Shown here in pieces: positions 38,713 to 46,046 of a stretch of 58,084 bases of DNA. The notes beneath the pieces are model-generated. The model was not told the DNA's origin. It searched no databases and saw only the letters and a list, made by a program, of their open reading frames with translations. The translations under genes and the position numbers were made by a program. The stretch comes from Deltaproteobacteria bacterium. GTDB lineage: Bacteria > Myxococcota_A > Polyangia > Haliangiales > Haliangiaceae. Numbering within the stretch: the first letter of the stretch is position 1; each line of letters starts with the position of its first letter. The stretch is from NCBI GenBank assembly GCA_021413675.1, contig JAIOQA010000162.1, positions 1 to 58,084 on the forward strand. Direction: 5' to 3'.

Positions 38713-38889
38713 CTAGCAGAGGTCGCACACCGACCGATTGGTGTTCGGGATGCACTTGATGATCTCGCAAGTGTACTGCGTCTTCGTGATGATGATGGGC
38801 TTCCCACCGGCGACGTCACCGACGCGCTCGGCGTCGAGGGCCCGGACAGTCTCCACGCGGAGCACGAGACGCTTGTTGATCTTCTTCAT
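38713..38889 (-). CDS. P2: double-Gly leader peptide with four-Cys core (lanthipeptide-like)
   Basis: 58 aa from ATG 38889; GAGG lies 4 bases upstream. The leader (residues 1-29) reads MKKINKRL, VETVRAL, GDVAGG and aligns with P1 and P3. The 29-residue core has four Cys (YTCE, IIKC, SVCDLC) with four Thr and one Ser, a good composition for lanthionine or other thioether rings. Class I lanthipeptide precursors share the K-x-L, ETIR-like and GG leader features. No LanB, LanC or LanM homologue is present here, so maturation would have to come from elsewhere. The LuxR-type gene is divergent, 188 bases away. Calling it a RiPP precursor is inference. Confidence 0.7.
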   Translation of the reverse strand: MKKINKRLVLRVETVRALDAERVGDVAGGKPIIITKTQYTCEIIKCIPNTNRSVCDLC

Positions 38890-39054
38890 AGGCCTCGCGA
38901 CACGAGCAAGCTGCGTGCCCGCGGCAACTGCGCGCGCGCACTCGCCGACGACCGCGGTCGCATGGACCAGGTCCACCCTCGGCCGGTCCACGCTGGTTCA
39001 CCTGGATCGGGCTGACGCCACATCGGGCACCGGCGTGCGACGATGCACGCCGCG

Positions 39055-39081
39055 ATGACCTCGCGATCGGGGGCCGCGTGA
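39055..39081 (+). CDS. Possible 8-codon leader mini-ORF before the LuxR gene
   Basis: ATG 39055 reads MTSRSGAA and stops at TGA 39079-39081, overlapping the LuxR GTG start by GTGA. Such an overlap can couple translation. There is no good ribosome site, so the call is tentative; it may be chance. Confidence 0.2.
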   Translation: MTSRSGAA

Positions 39082-39842
39082 CGGCGGAGCTGCGCTGGCT
39101 GACCGGCCTGGCGGAGGCGGGGCTCGCGGCGCGCTCGCGCGCCGACTTTCGCGGCGAGGTGCTCGATCGGCTCGCGGCGCGCGTGGCGTACGACCTCGGG
39201 CTGTTCCACGCGCTCAGCCCGCGCGTGCCGCTCGCGACGATGGTGCTGCGCGGCGCGGCGCCCGCGGCGATCGCGCGGACGGTACCGCGGTGGGACGAGC
39301 TCGCGGTCGCGCTCGGCGGCTTCCTCGCCGCGGCGCGGACCCGCGGTGGCCTGGCCTGCGACGACGAGGCGATCCCGCGGCGCGGCCCGGCGCGGCGCGC
39401 GTTCGACGAGGTCGCCGGGGCGCTCGGGGTGCGCACGCTCGCGGTGCTGCACGTCCCGGCGCGCGGCGGCGAGGGCGTGGGTCGCATCGCGGCGGCGGTG
39501 GTGCTCGGGCGGCGGCGCGCGCGCCCGTTCACGCCCGACGAGCGCGCGCTCCTGCGCGCGGCGATCCCGGTGATCGCGCTCGGCGACGCGCGCCCGCACC
39601 CGGGGCGGCGGCGCGGGCTGCGCGAGCGGGTGGCGTGCCTCGATCAGCGGCTGACGCCGCGGCAGCGCGAGATCGTCGAGTACGTGGCGCTGGGCCACAC
39701 CAACGCGGCGATCGCCCGGGCGCTGCGCCTGTCGCCGAACACGCTGCGCAACCATCTCGTGCGGGTGTTCGCGCGGCTGGGCGCGGCGAACCGCGCCGAT
39801 GTCGTGCGGCTCGCGGTGCTGGAGCTCGCGGCCGGGCGGTAG
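39078..39842 (+). CDS. LuxR-type HTH transcriptional regulator
   Basis: 254 aa from GTG 39078. The C-terminal 65 residues are a LuxR/GerE helix-turn-helix: LTPRQREIVEYVALGHTNAAIARALRLSPNTLRNHLVRVFARLGAANRADVVRLA. The N-terminal 180 residues look like a GAF-type or related ligand-binding fold (RVAYDLGLFHAL, LGVRTLAVLHVP, PFTPDERALLRAAIPVIAL), with no receiver Asp. It probably senses a small molecule and controls nearby genes. It lies between two leader-peptide genes (P2 and P3) and 55 bases upstream of a small outer-membrane-type gene whose promoter region holds a palindrome. Confidence 0.85.
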   Translation: MTAELRWLTGLAEAGLAARSRADFRGEVLDRLAARVAYDLGLFHALSPRVPLATMVLRGAAPAAIARTVPRWDELAVALGGFLAAARTRGGLACDDEAIPRRGPARRAFDEVAGALGVRTLAVLHVPARGGEGVGRIAAAVVLGRRRARPFTPDERALLRAAIPVIALGDARPHPGRRRGLRERVACLDQRLTPRQREIVEYVALGHTNAAIARALRLSPNTLRNHLVRVFARLGAANRADVVRLAVLELAAGR

Positions 39843-39847
39843 CGCTG

Positions 39848-39861
39848 GGTACGAACGTACC
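39848..39861. promoter_or_regulatory. Palindrome GGTACG-AA-CGTACC
   Basis: Perfect 6+2+6 symmetry, beginning 6 bases after the LuxR stop codon and ending 36 bases before ATG 39898. Its size and position suit an operator for the next gene; binding by the adjacent LuxR protein is inference. Confidence 0.45.
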
Positions 39862-39897
39862 AATGCCCCGCGGAGCGCGGTCCGGCACAACCGAGGC

Positions 39898-40473
39898 ATG
39901 TCCACGCGCGCCTGTCTCGTCGCCCTGTTCGTGCTCGTGTCTCGCCCGGTCGCCGCGGCACCGGCGCGGCGGTCAGCCCCGCCGACGCGGGTCTCGGTCG
40001 CGACCGATCTCGCGCCGTGGGCGCTCGATGGCTTCTCGGTGATCGGGGCGGTCGAGCCCGCGGCCTGGCCGCGTTGGCGGCTGGGCGCCGAGCTGTGGTC
40101 GATGCGCCTGCCGCGGTTCGCGGTCGAGCTCGCGGGCGCCAACGCCGGGGAGGGCTGGCGCCACGACGTGACGATCGCGGGCACGCTCTACGTCGATCGC
40201 TTCGTCGGGGGCTGGCACGTCGGCGGGTTCGTCAACGCGATGCGCGCGCGGATCGAGCGCGGCGGTGCGAGCGCGCCGCTGCACGTGCTCGAGGTGATCG
40301 GTCGCGTGGGCTATCGCTGGTTGCCGTTCGGGCCGCGCGGGCTGGCGATCGATCCGTGGCTCGGGCTCGGCCCGCAGGTCGCGCTCGGCGCGCGGCCGGT
40401 GCTCGACGGCGAGCGCTACGCGCTGGCGCCGGTGCAGCTCGTCGCGACGGTGCACGTCGGCGCGCGGTTCTGA
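39898..40473 (+). CDS. Secreted / outer-membrane-type protein, 191 aa
   Basis: A signal peptide runs to AxA near residue 20 (VLVSRPVAAAP). The mature part alternates short amphipathic strands: WRLGAELWSMRLPRFAVELAG, DVTIAGTLYVDRFVGGWHVGGFVNAMRA, LHVLEVIGRVGYRWLPF, LAIDPWLGLGPQVALGARP, YALAPVQLVATVHVGARF. It ends in Arg-Phe with aromatic/hydrophobic alternation, the C-terminal pattern of outer-membrane beta-barrels. An 8-strand barrel would fit the length. A palindromic operator-like site precedes it. Family not identified. Confidence 0.7.
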   Translation: MSTRACLVALFVLVSRPVAAAPARRSAPPTRVSVATDLAPWALDGFSVIGAVEPAAWPRWRLGAELWSMRLPRFAVELAGANAGEGWRHDVTIAGTLYVDRFVGGWHVGGFVNAMRARIERGGASAPLHVLEVIGRVGYRWLPFGPRGLAIDPWLGLGPQVALGARPVLDGERYALAPVQLVATVHVGARF

Positions 40474-40480
40474 AATGGGC

Positions 40481-40508
40481 GCGGCGCGCCGATGCCTCGA
40501 CGCGCCGC
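40481..40508. repeat. 28-bp palindrome downstream of P3
   Basis: Identical to 38671-38698 except for one base in the central loop (A to C at 40496). On the P3 strand it starts 18 bases after the stop codon. It also lies just past the plus-strand stop at 40473, so it could end both transcripts. Confidence 0.7.
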
Positions 40509-40526
40509 ACGGTGGGCTGCTCGCGC

Positions 40527-40682
40527 TCAGCCGCAGGCGTACGTGGGGCAATGACGGCCACGGCTATCGCCACAGACGCCCAGCGTCGGGTCCATCATGC
40601 CGCCGCTCGCGCGGGACAGATCGATGACGGCGATGGTGCGGGCGGTGAGGACGAGCTTCTTGGTCTCGAGCTTCTTCTTCAT
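40527..40682 (-). CDS. P3: double-Gly leader peptide with three-Cys core (lanthipeptide-like)
   Basis: 51 aa from ATG 40682, with a strong AAGGAG ribosome site at 40697-40692 (8-nt spacing). The leader is MKKKLETKKLVL, ARTIAVIDL and SRASGG, matching P1 and P2 in Lys-rich start, hydrophobic pair, Arg-Thr-Ile (for ETIR) and final GG. The 23-residue core has three Cys (GVCGDS, RHCP, YACG) and a few Ser/Thr. A thioether or disulfide-bearing product is plausible. No maturase is adjacent. The 28-bp palindrome follows. The gene is short enough to be missed by many gene finders. Confidence 0.7.
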   Translation of the reverse strand: MKKKLETKKLVLTARTIAVIDLSRASGGMMDPTLGVCGDSRGRHCPTYACG

Positions 40683-40796
40683 GGCGGTGTCTCCTTGGGC
40701 GCACCCACGTGGGTGCCTCCCCAGGACCCGGTGGCCGGACGAAGTCGCACGCGCGCTGCGCGGGTGCCACACGTTGCCACCTGGGTGTGCGTGCCG

Positions 40797-41201
40797 TCAG
40801 GGGACGACGCGCGCGCCGAGCTGCGCGAGGGTGCGGCGATCATCATCGATGGTGACGCCGGCGGCCGCGTCGGGGCGCACCAGCCAGAGGTCGTCGGGAT
40901 CGCCGGGCGCGGTCGCGGTCCACCAGCCCTCGGCTTCGCGCGCGTCGAGCCAGGCGTCGCGATCGGCTGCCGCGTCGAGGCGGACGCGGAGCGTCGGGCG
41001 GCGCGGGCCGCCAGCGATGCGCACCACCCGGAACAGCGGGCCGAGCTCACCGGGTTCGTCGGTTGCGGCGATCTCGAGCTCGTCGAACAGGCATGCCTCG
41101 GGGCCGCGCGGCACCTCGCGGACGACGACGATCGCGCCGGGATAGCCGGTCGCGATCGTGCGCTCGCCGCCCGGGTACGCCACCGCGAACAGCATCGCCA
41201 T
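40797..41201 (-). CDS. Hypothetical protein, 134 aa, coupled to zinc-ribbon lipoprotein gene
   Basis: The ATG at 41201 shares its A with the upstream stop (TGATG), so translation is coupled; a second ATG at 41195 is possible. The protein is soluble, acidic and has no Cys motif. It contains MLFAVAYPGGERTIATGYPGAIVVV and EGWWTATAPGDPDDLWLVRPD. I do not recognise the family. Its tight link with the lipoprotein suggests a shared role. The cytochrome cluster lies upstream, so a link to it is possible but unproven. Confidence 0.65.
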   Translation of the reverse strand: MAMLFAVAYPGGERTIATGYPGAIVVVREVPRGPEACLFDELEIAATDEPGELGPLFRVVRIAGGPRRPTLRVRLDAAADRDAWLDAREAEGWWTATAPGDPDDLWLVRPDAAAGVTIDDDRRTLAQLGARVVP

Positions 41202-41986
41202 CAGGCCGCGTCCTCGATCGGCGGCTGCGGCGCGCCGCAGTGGCTGCAGCGCGCGTCGCGGATCGCGATGCGGGTCGCGCAGTGCGCGCAGGCCCGGAGC
41301 TTGGCCTCCTCGGCCCGGCGGATCGCCTGGACCTCGGCGCGGTGCGAGATCTGGCGGATCACGATCCAGATCGCGAGCCCGCCGCCGAGCCCGGCGATCA
41401 GCATGAACAGCGTGCCGTTGCGATCCCACCAGCTCGGCCCGGGCGCGAGGATGATCGAGGCCGTGGCGACCTGACCGCTCGGCTGCATCGGCAGCGCCAT
41501 GTCCACGCCCCACCGCGATGGCTGGCCGAGCTCGGCGTCGCCGACCGGATCGTCGGCGGAGAGATCGCGATCGATCACGCGCAGCGCGAGCACCGCGTCG
41601 GGGCCGATCGTGACGACCTTGTCGAGCTCGCAGCTCCCGCCGAGCGCGTCGCCGGCGATGCGGCAATCGTCGACCGGAACGCCGTCGAGGGTGACCGTGA
41701 CGGACAGGTCGGGCTCGCGGTAGCTCGCGCCGGCGTCCCAGGGCAGGCCGGTCGCCTTGGTCGGCAGCGCCGTGACCTGGACCTCCGCGAGGCGGTATTG
41801 CCCGGGCGCGAGGCCGGGGCCGGACGGCAGCGGCGCGGGCGGTCGCGGCGGTGGTTCGGCGGCGGAGCCGTCGTCGGTCACCGCGCTGCCCGTCGCGCTG
41901 CCGCGCGCGGCGAGCCGCTCGCGCACCCGCTTGCACCCGCCCAGCGCGACGCAGGCGAGCACCCCGACGACGACCAACCGACGCAT
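41201..41986 (-). CDS. Lipoprotein with C2-like domain, membrane helix and zinc ribbon
   Basis: 261 aa. Signal peptide with lipobox LGGCK; a Pro-rich linker (about residues 45-65); a beta-sandwich-like region with DLSVTVTLDGVPVDDC and VLALRVIDRDLSADDPVGDAEL, resembling C2 domains; a hydrophobic helix NGTLFMLIAGLGGGLAIWIVI; and a C-terminal CAHCATRIAIRDARCSHCG with four Cys in CxxC pairs, as in zinc ribbons. The mix of an outer lipid anchor and a helix near the C-terminus is unusual. GATAAC at 41998-41993 lies 6 nt before the ATG, so the pair may be transcribed independently of the upstream 25-haem gene. Confidence 0.75.
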   Translation of the reverse strand: MRRLVVVGVLACVALGGCKRVRERLAARGSATGSAVTDDGSAAEPPPRPPAPLPSGPGLAPGQYRLAEVQVTALPTKATGLPWDAGASYREPDLSVTVTLDGVPVDDCRIAGDALGGSCELDKVVTIGPDAVLALRVIDRDLSADDPVGDAELGQPSRWGVDMALPMQPSGQVATASIILAPGPSWWDRNGTLFMLIAGLGGGLAIWIVIRQISHRAEVQAIRRAEEAKLRACAHCATRIAIRDARCSHCGAPQPPIEDAA

Positions 41987-42031
41987 GGGCCGGTTATCGC
42001 ACGCACCTCGCGGCTGTTGCGCGATCGTCGC

Positions 42032-43681
42032 CTACGGCGCGGGCGTCGGCCGGGTCCGCAGCGTGACCTTCGGTCCGGCCGCGCTCGAGAACGGGTGGCA
42101 GCCGGAGCACTTCTCGGCGAGCGGCTCGTGGGCCACGCGGTCCTTGTGGCAGGTCGTGCAGGTGGCGCGATCGCTGCGCGGCTGCGCGCCGTGCGCGTCG
42201 TGGCAGGTGGTGCAGTTCTGGTGCTTGGCCTGCTGGTGGAGGCCGGGCAGCGCGGCGATCGCGTGGCAGGTCGTGCACGCCGGCTTGACCGCGACGCCGC
42301 TCGGGCCGTGCGCGCGGTGGCAGGTGGTGCACGCGAGCGCCGCGCCGTGGCCGCGGACGCGATCCTTGTGGCAGCTGGCGCACGCGGGCCGCGGCGTGCG
42401 CGGGTTGTGCTCGGCGCCGGCGTGGCAGCTGATGCAGTTCGAGTGCCCGGCGGGCGCGGACGACGCCTCGGCGGTGTGGCAGGTGGTGCAGGCCGGGCGC
42501 GGCGCCTCGGGCACGTGCGCGGCGCTGCGGTGACACTGCAAGCACGCGCCGTGGCCGGTGCCGGCGGTGGTGCGCGCCTTCTCGCCGTGGCAGGTCGTGC
42601 ACAGCGACGCGGTGAGCACCGGCTTGGGCGTGTGCGGCTTGTGGCAATCGAGGCAGGCGGCCCGGGCGTGGCCCGAGTGGCCGATGTGGCAGGTCGCGCA
42701 GGCCAGCGCCTTGCCCTGATCGGGCGGCTGGTGGATCGGGTGGCAGCCGAGGCAGGCCTCGGCGCCGATCGCGCGGGTCTCGCCGCGCGGCTTGATGCCC
42801 GGCGCCGTGCCCACCGGGTGGTTCGCGATCTGGTTGTGGCAGCTCATGCAGGTCCGCGGGGTGCGGACATCGTGGTTGTCGTGGCAGGTCGTGCACTCGC
42901 GGTGCACGCCGCGGCTCATGCCGAGCACGTGCTGGCTGGTGTGGCACGTGGCGCAGGTCTTGACCTCGGCGCGCGCGAACGCGTGGGGCACGTGGCAGCC
43001 GGTGCAGGTGACGTGACCGCTGGCGAACAGCGCCTTCGACCCGACGATCGGCTTCTGGGTCGCGTGACAGTTCACGCACGAGCCATCGGCGGCGTTGGCG
43101 CCCTCGTGGGGCTTGTGGCAATCGAGGCACTGCTGCGCGCCGGCGATGCGCTCGTGGGTCGAGCGCTGCTGCGGGTGGCACTCGACGCAGTTACGCGGCG
43201 TGGTCGCGACCAGGCCGTGGGGCTGGTGGCACTGGTTGCACGCCTCGGCGCCGTGCACGCCGATCGCGGGTAGCTCGCCCTGGGGCTGGCTGTGGCAGCG
43301 CATGCACGCCGACGTCGCGGGCGCGCGGTTCGCGCCGAACGCGTGGCAGTCGGTGCAGGTCGGGCCCTTGGCGCCGTGCGCCATCGCCTTGTGCAGCGGC
43401 GCGGTCACCTGCGCGTGGCAGGTGGTGCACAGCTTGGGCACGTCGGGCTTCTTGAAGTTGTCCGTGTGGCACTTCGCGCACGGCACCTTGTTGTAGACGA
43501 CGTGGCTCACGTGGCCGACGCTGTCGCGGACGTCGCGCCACGCGCGCGGCACGTCCTTGCTGGGGCCGACCTCCTGCTCGGCGGTCAGCTTCGCGATGAG
43601 CAGGACCATGCCGACGCCCGCGCCGAGCGCCAGCAAGGTGACGGCGGCGAGCGCGATCTTGATGCGGCGGGAGAGCTTCAT
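42032..43681 (-). CDS. 25-haem c-type cytochrome, membrane-anchored
   Basis: 549 aa with 25 CxxCH motifs, about one haem per 21 residues of the mature part. The N-terminus (MKLSRRIKIALAAVTLLALGAGVGMVLL) is a signal anchor without a lipobox, so the protein likely projects into the periplasm. Many sites have the paired form CxxCHxxH seen in proteins with bis-His haems (CHKPH, CHDNH, CHIGH, CHRAH, CHDAH). The start overlaps the upstream 13-haem gene by ATGA. A haem string this long could act as a periplasmic wire or electron store between the quinol dehydrogenase and the outer membrane. No catalytic signature is seen. Confidence 0.9.
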   Translation of the reverse strand: MKLSRRIKIALAAVTLLALGAGVGMVLLIAKLTAEQEVGPSKDVPRAWRDVRDSVGHVSHVVYNKVPCAKCHTDNFKKPDVPKLCTTCHAQVTAPLHKAMAHGAKGPTCTDCHAFGANRAPATSACMRCHSQPQGELPAIGVHGAEACNQCHQPHGLVATTPRNCVECHPQQRSTHERIAGAQQCLDCHKPHEGANAADGSCVNCHATQKPIVGSKALFASGHVTCTGCHVPHAFARAEVKTCATCHTSQHVLGMSRGVHRECTTCHDNHDVRTPRTCMSCHNQIANHPVGTAPGIKPRGETRAIGAEACLGCHPIHQPPDQGKALACATCHIGHSGHARAACLDCHKPHTPKPVLTASLCTTCHGEKARTTAGTGHGACLQCHRSAAHVPEAPRPACTTCHTAEASSAPAGHSNCISCHAGAEHNPRTPRPACASCHKDRVRGHGAALACTTCHRAHGPSGVAVKPACTTCHAIAALPGLHQQAKHQNCTTCHDAHGAQPRSDRATCTTCHKDRVAHEPLAEKCSGCHPFSSAAGPKVTLRTRPTPAP

Positions 43682-44739
43682 GGGACCGTCGAACCGAGGA
43701 CGTGGCAGCGGCGACAGGGCAGGGCGCCGAGGGGCTGCCGGCTCGACCAGCCGGGCGGGTGCGGGTTGCCGCCGATGCCGCCGACCTGGTGGCAACGGAC
43801 GCAGAGGGTCTCACCGGCGCCGCCGTGGCAGGCCGCGCACGACGCCGGATCGGAGCGCGCCGCGCGGCCGTGTTGATCCGTCGCGCGGGTCAGGCCGATC
43901 CAGCCAGGCGGGTGCGGGTTGTGGTTCGAGCCGGCGGCCACGCCTTCGCGGCTGTGGCACGACTCGCAGGTGGTGGGCGTGTGGCAGGTCGCGCACGCGC
44001 CGGGTTCGGCGCGGGCCTCGATCGCGTGGCGGCTGCGGAAGCCGGCGCGGTGCACGCTCGCGGTGAACGGATCGTCCATGTGCAGCCGCGCGGGCAGCGC
44101 CGCGACCGTGACGCCGTGGCACTGCGCGCAGAACGACTCCTGCTGGTGACACGACGCGCAGGCCTCGGCCGCGGCGCCGGCGCGCGCGCCGTGCTCGTGC
44201 AGCCAGTCGCCGTCGTGGGTGAGGTGGCTCTGGGGCAGCGTGCCCTCGTCGGCGAGATCCTTGTGGCACGCGTCGCACTGGCGCGCGTTCTGGTGGGCCT
44301 CGTGATCGTGGCAGCCGAAGCAGGTCTGCATCGTCGGGCGCAGCTGGACGTCGCTGTCGGCGACGCCGACGTGGCAGCGCATGCAGTTGCCGCTGAACTT
44401 GGGCAGGTGGCGCACGTGCGAGAACTTGAGGTGCACGCGGGCCTCGGCGGCGCCGGCGATCGCCATCGGATCGGCGTGGCAGCCGAGGCACGGCTTGGGA
44501 TCGTGAGGCTTGGCGTGGCACGCCGACGACGTGCAGGTCGCGTCGTCGGGCAGGTGCAGCGCGTCGTCGTCACCCGAGGTGGCGACGGTCTTGTGGCAGG
44601 TCGTGCACGCGATGCCCTTGAGCACGTGCGCGCGGTGCGGGAACGAGGTCGGGCCGCCGCTGCGCAGGCCGAGCACGCCGGCGCACGCCGCCAGCCCGAG
44701 GGCGAGCGCGATCGCGATGGCGCGACGAGACATCCTCAT
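43678..44739 (-). CDS. 13-haem c-type cytochrome, putative lipoprotein
   Basis: 353 aa. Signal peptide with lipobox GLAAC near residue 19. Twelve CxxCH sites plus one CX4CH (CTSSACH) give 13 haems. Several are followed by distal His that could complete bis-His ligation (FPHRAHVLKG, FSHVRHLP, HDHEAHQNAR). HNPHPPGW occurs twice near the C-terminus, a motif I associate with multihaem proteins but cannot name. ATG 44739 is used; a second in-frame ATG lies at 44733. The 71-base gap upstream of it is filled by a REP-like repeat. Likely a periplasmic or outer-membrane-attached electron carrier. Confidence 0.85.
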   Translation of the reverse strand: MRMSRRAIAIALALGLAACAGVLGLRSGGPTSFPHRAHVLKGIACTTCHKTVATSGDDDALHLPDDATCTSSACHAKPHDPKPCLGCHADPMAIAGAAEARVHLKFSHVRHLPKFSGNCMRCHVGVADSDVQLRPTMQTCFGCHDHEAHQNARQCDACHKDLADEGTLPQSHLTHDGDWLHEHGARAGAAAEACASCHQQESFCAQCHGVTVAALPARLHMDDPFTASVHRAGFRSRHAIEARAEPGACATCHTPTTCESCHSREGVAAGSNHNPHPPGWIGLTRATDQHGRAARSDPASCAACHGGAGETLCVRCHQVGGIGGNPHPPGWSSRQPLGALPCRRCHVLGSTVP

Positions 44740-44740
44740 G

Positions 44741-44814
44741 GATCGATCCGCCCCCGCGAGGACGCGGGTCCGGATCTCCTCCGGACGCGGAGCCGGCTCG
44801 CATGCTCGCCTCAT
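44741..44814. repeat. REP-like block, third copy, inside the cytochrome operon
   Basis: Starts GATCGATCCGCCC and ends CGCCTCAT, aligning along its length with the blocks at 7281-7354 and 7389-7463. It spans from the stop codon of the barrel gene (44811) to the start of the 13-haem gene (44739). Internal stems: CCGCG/CGCGG-type and TCCGGA-type. The hairpin that precedes the other copies is missing here. Confidence 0.75.
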
Positions 44815-46046
44815 GGCAGCTCCCAGCGTCGGCCGAGCCGCGCGATGACGTCGACGCGATGGCTGTACTCGGGCGACGCGCTGGCCTCGGTGGCGAGCGC
44901 CGCGTCCCAGTTGCCGGCGCGCCAGCCGAGCGCCGCGATCGCCCACGGCCACCAGTTACCGCGGGTCTGATCGTCGGGGCGCACCAGCTCGAGCTCGGTC
45001 GAGGCGGTGAAGTGCGCGTCGATCGGCACGCGGGCCGCGCCGCGGGCGCCGGTCCAGCCGCCGCCGCAGATGCCCGAGCCGTCGCTGCCCGAGCGCGCGA
45101 TCGCGCCGGTGGTGACCGTCTGGCCGCAGACCGGCGCGTCCTCGCGCCGCAGCTCGATCGACAGCATGCCGCGGCCCTTGTCGTCGAGGCGCAGCGTGGC
45201 CTTGCCGGTGATGTCGATGCCGGTCTCGCCCCCGGCGCGGCGCAAGCCGGCGTCGAGATCGAGATCGAGGCGCGGCGCGATGCGCCAGCGCGCGCGCCCG
45301 CCGCCGTGCTGGGCCGGCGAGTCGCCGAGCACCGAGAACAGCGAGGTCGCGGGGATGAGGTGCGAGGGCGAGCGATGGGTCGCGTACAGCTCGACGCGGA
45401 CGTCGCCCATGCGGCGCACCGCGGAGACCTCGGCGAGCGCGACCGCCGACGAGATCAGATCGATCGCGAGCCGCGCGCTCGCGTCGCTCTTGCGATCGAT
45501 CGCGCCGCCGGCGTCGAGACCGAGCTCCTGGGTCGACAGCTCGCCGTGGTCGCGCTCCTCGAGGAACGCGACGCCGGCCGAGCCCCAGTCGCCGAGGCGG
45601 CGACCGATGCGGCCACCCGCGAGCCAGTCCCACGATCGGCTGTCGAGGCCCTGCACCACCGGCGCGCCGGCGAAGGCCTCGGCGGTGAGGCGGTAGGGCA
45701 GGTGGACGCGCGCGTCGAGGCCATCGAGGTGCAGCGGTCGCAGCGCGCCGACGTTCAGCACGAAGCGGCCGAGCGTGGCCTCGCCGTGGCCCTTGGGCGA
45801 GCGCGCGTGGGCCGCGATCACCAGCACGTCGGCGTCGGGATCGTCGATCGCCGCGCCGGCGCCGAGCCAGACGACCGCATCGGCGCGCAGCCAGTCGTTG
45901 ATCTCGCCGCCGGCGGTCACGTCGACCAGGCCGACCGGCGAGGCCGACGACGCGAACGCATCGGCGCGCAGGCGAAGCGGCTCGGCCTCGGCTCGCGCGG
46001 CAGCGGCGAGCACCAGGAGAGCGGCGATGTGCGGAGCTCGGCTCAC
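44811..46046 (-). CDS. Putative outer-membrane beta-barrel protein of the cytochrome cluster
   Basis: 411 aa from GTG 46046. A signal peptide ends near ARAEAEP. The mature part is a run of alternating amphipathic strands: LVDVTAGGEINDWLRADAVVWLG, GHGEATLGRFVLNVGAL, VHLPYRLTAEAFAG, ARLAIDLISSAVALAEVSAVRRMGDVRVELYATH, GKATLRLDDKGRGMLSIELR, FTASTELELVRPDD, WDAALATEASASPEYSHRVDVIARLGRRWELP. This suits a barrel of about 16-20 strands. MtrB/PioB are larger, so I do not name it. By position it could be the porin of an electron conduit, as OmbB is in Geobacter. GTGA overlap with the upstream gene. Confidence 0.65.
   Translation of the reverse strand: MSRAPHIAALLVLAAAARAEAEPLRLRADAFASSASPVGLVDVTAGGEINDWLRADAVVWLGAGAAIDDPDADVLVIAAHARSPKGHGEATLGRFVLNVGALRPLHLDGLDARVHLPYRLTAEAFAGAPVVQGLDSRSWDWLAGGRIGRRLGDWGSAGVAFLEERDHGELSTQELGLDAGGAIDRKSDASARLAIDLISSAVALAEVSAVRRMGDVRVELYATHRSPSHLIPATSLFSVLGDSPAQHGGGRARWRIAPRLDLDLDAGLRRAGGETGIDITGKATLRLDDKGRGMLSIELRREDAPVCGQTVTTGAIARSGSDGSGICGGGWTGARGAARVPIDAHFTASTELELVRPDDQTRGNWWPWAIAALGWRAGNWDAALATEASASPEYSHRVDVIARLGRRWELP

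Noticed and set aside
44811-46046. Naming the barrel-like gene mtrB or ombB
   Set aside because: Length (411 aa) and lack of recognisable signature residues do not support a specific orthologue; only position and strand pattern suggest a porin.
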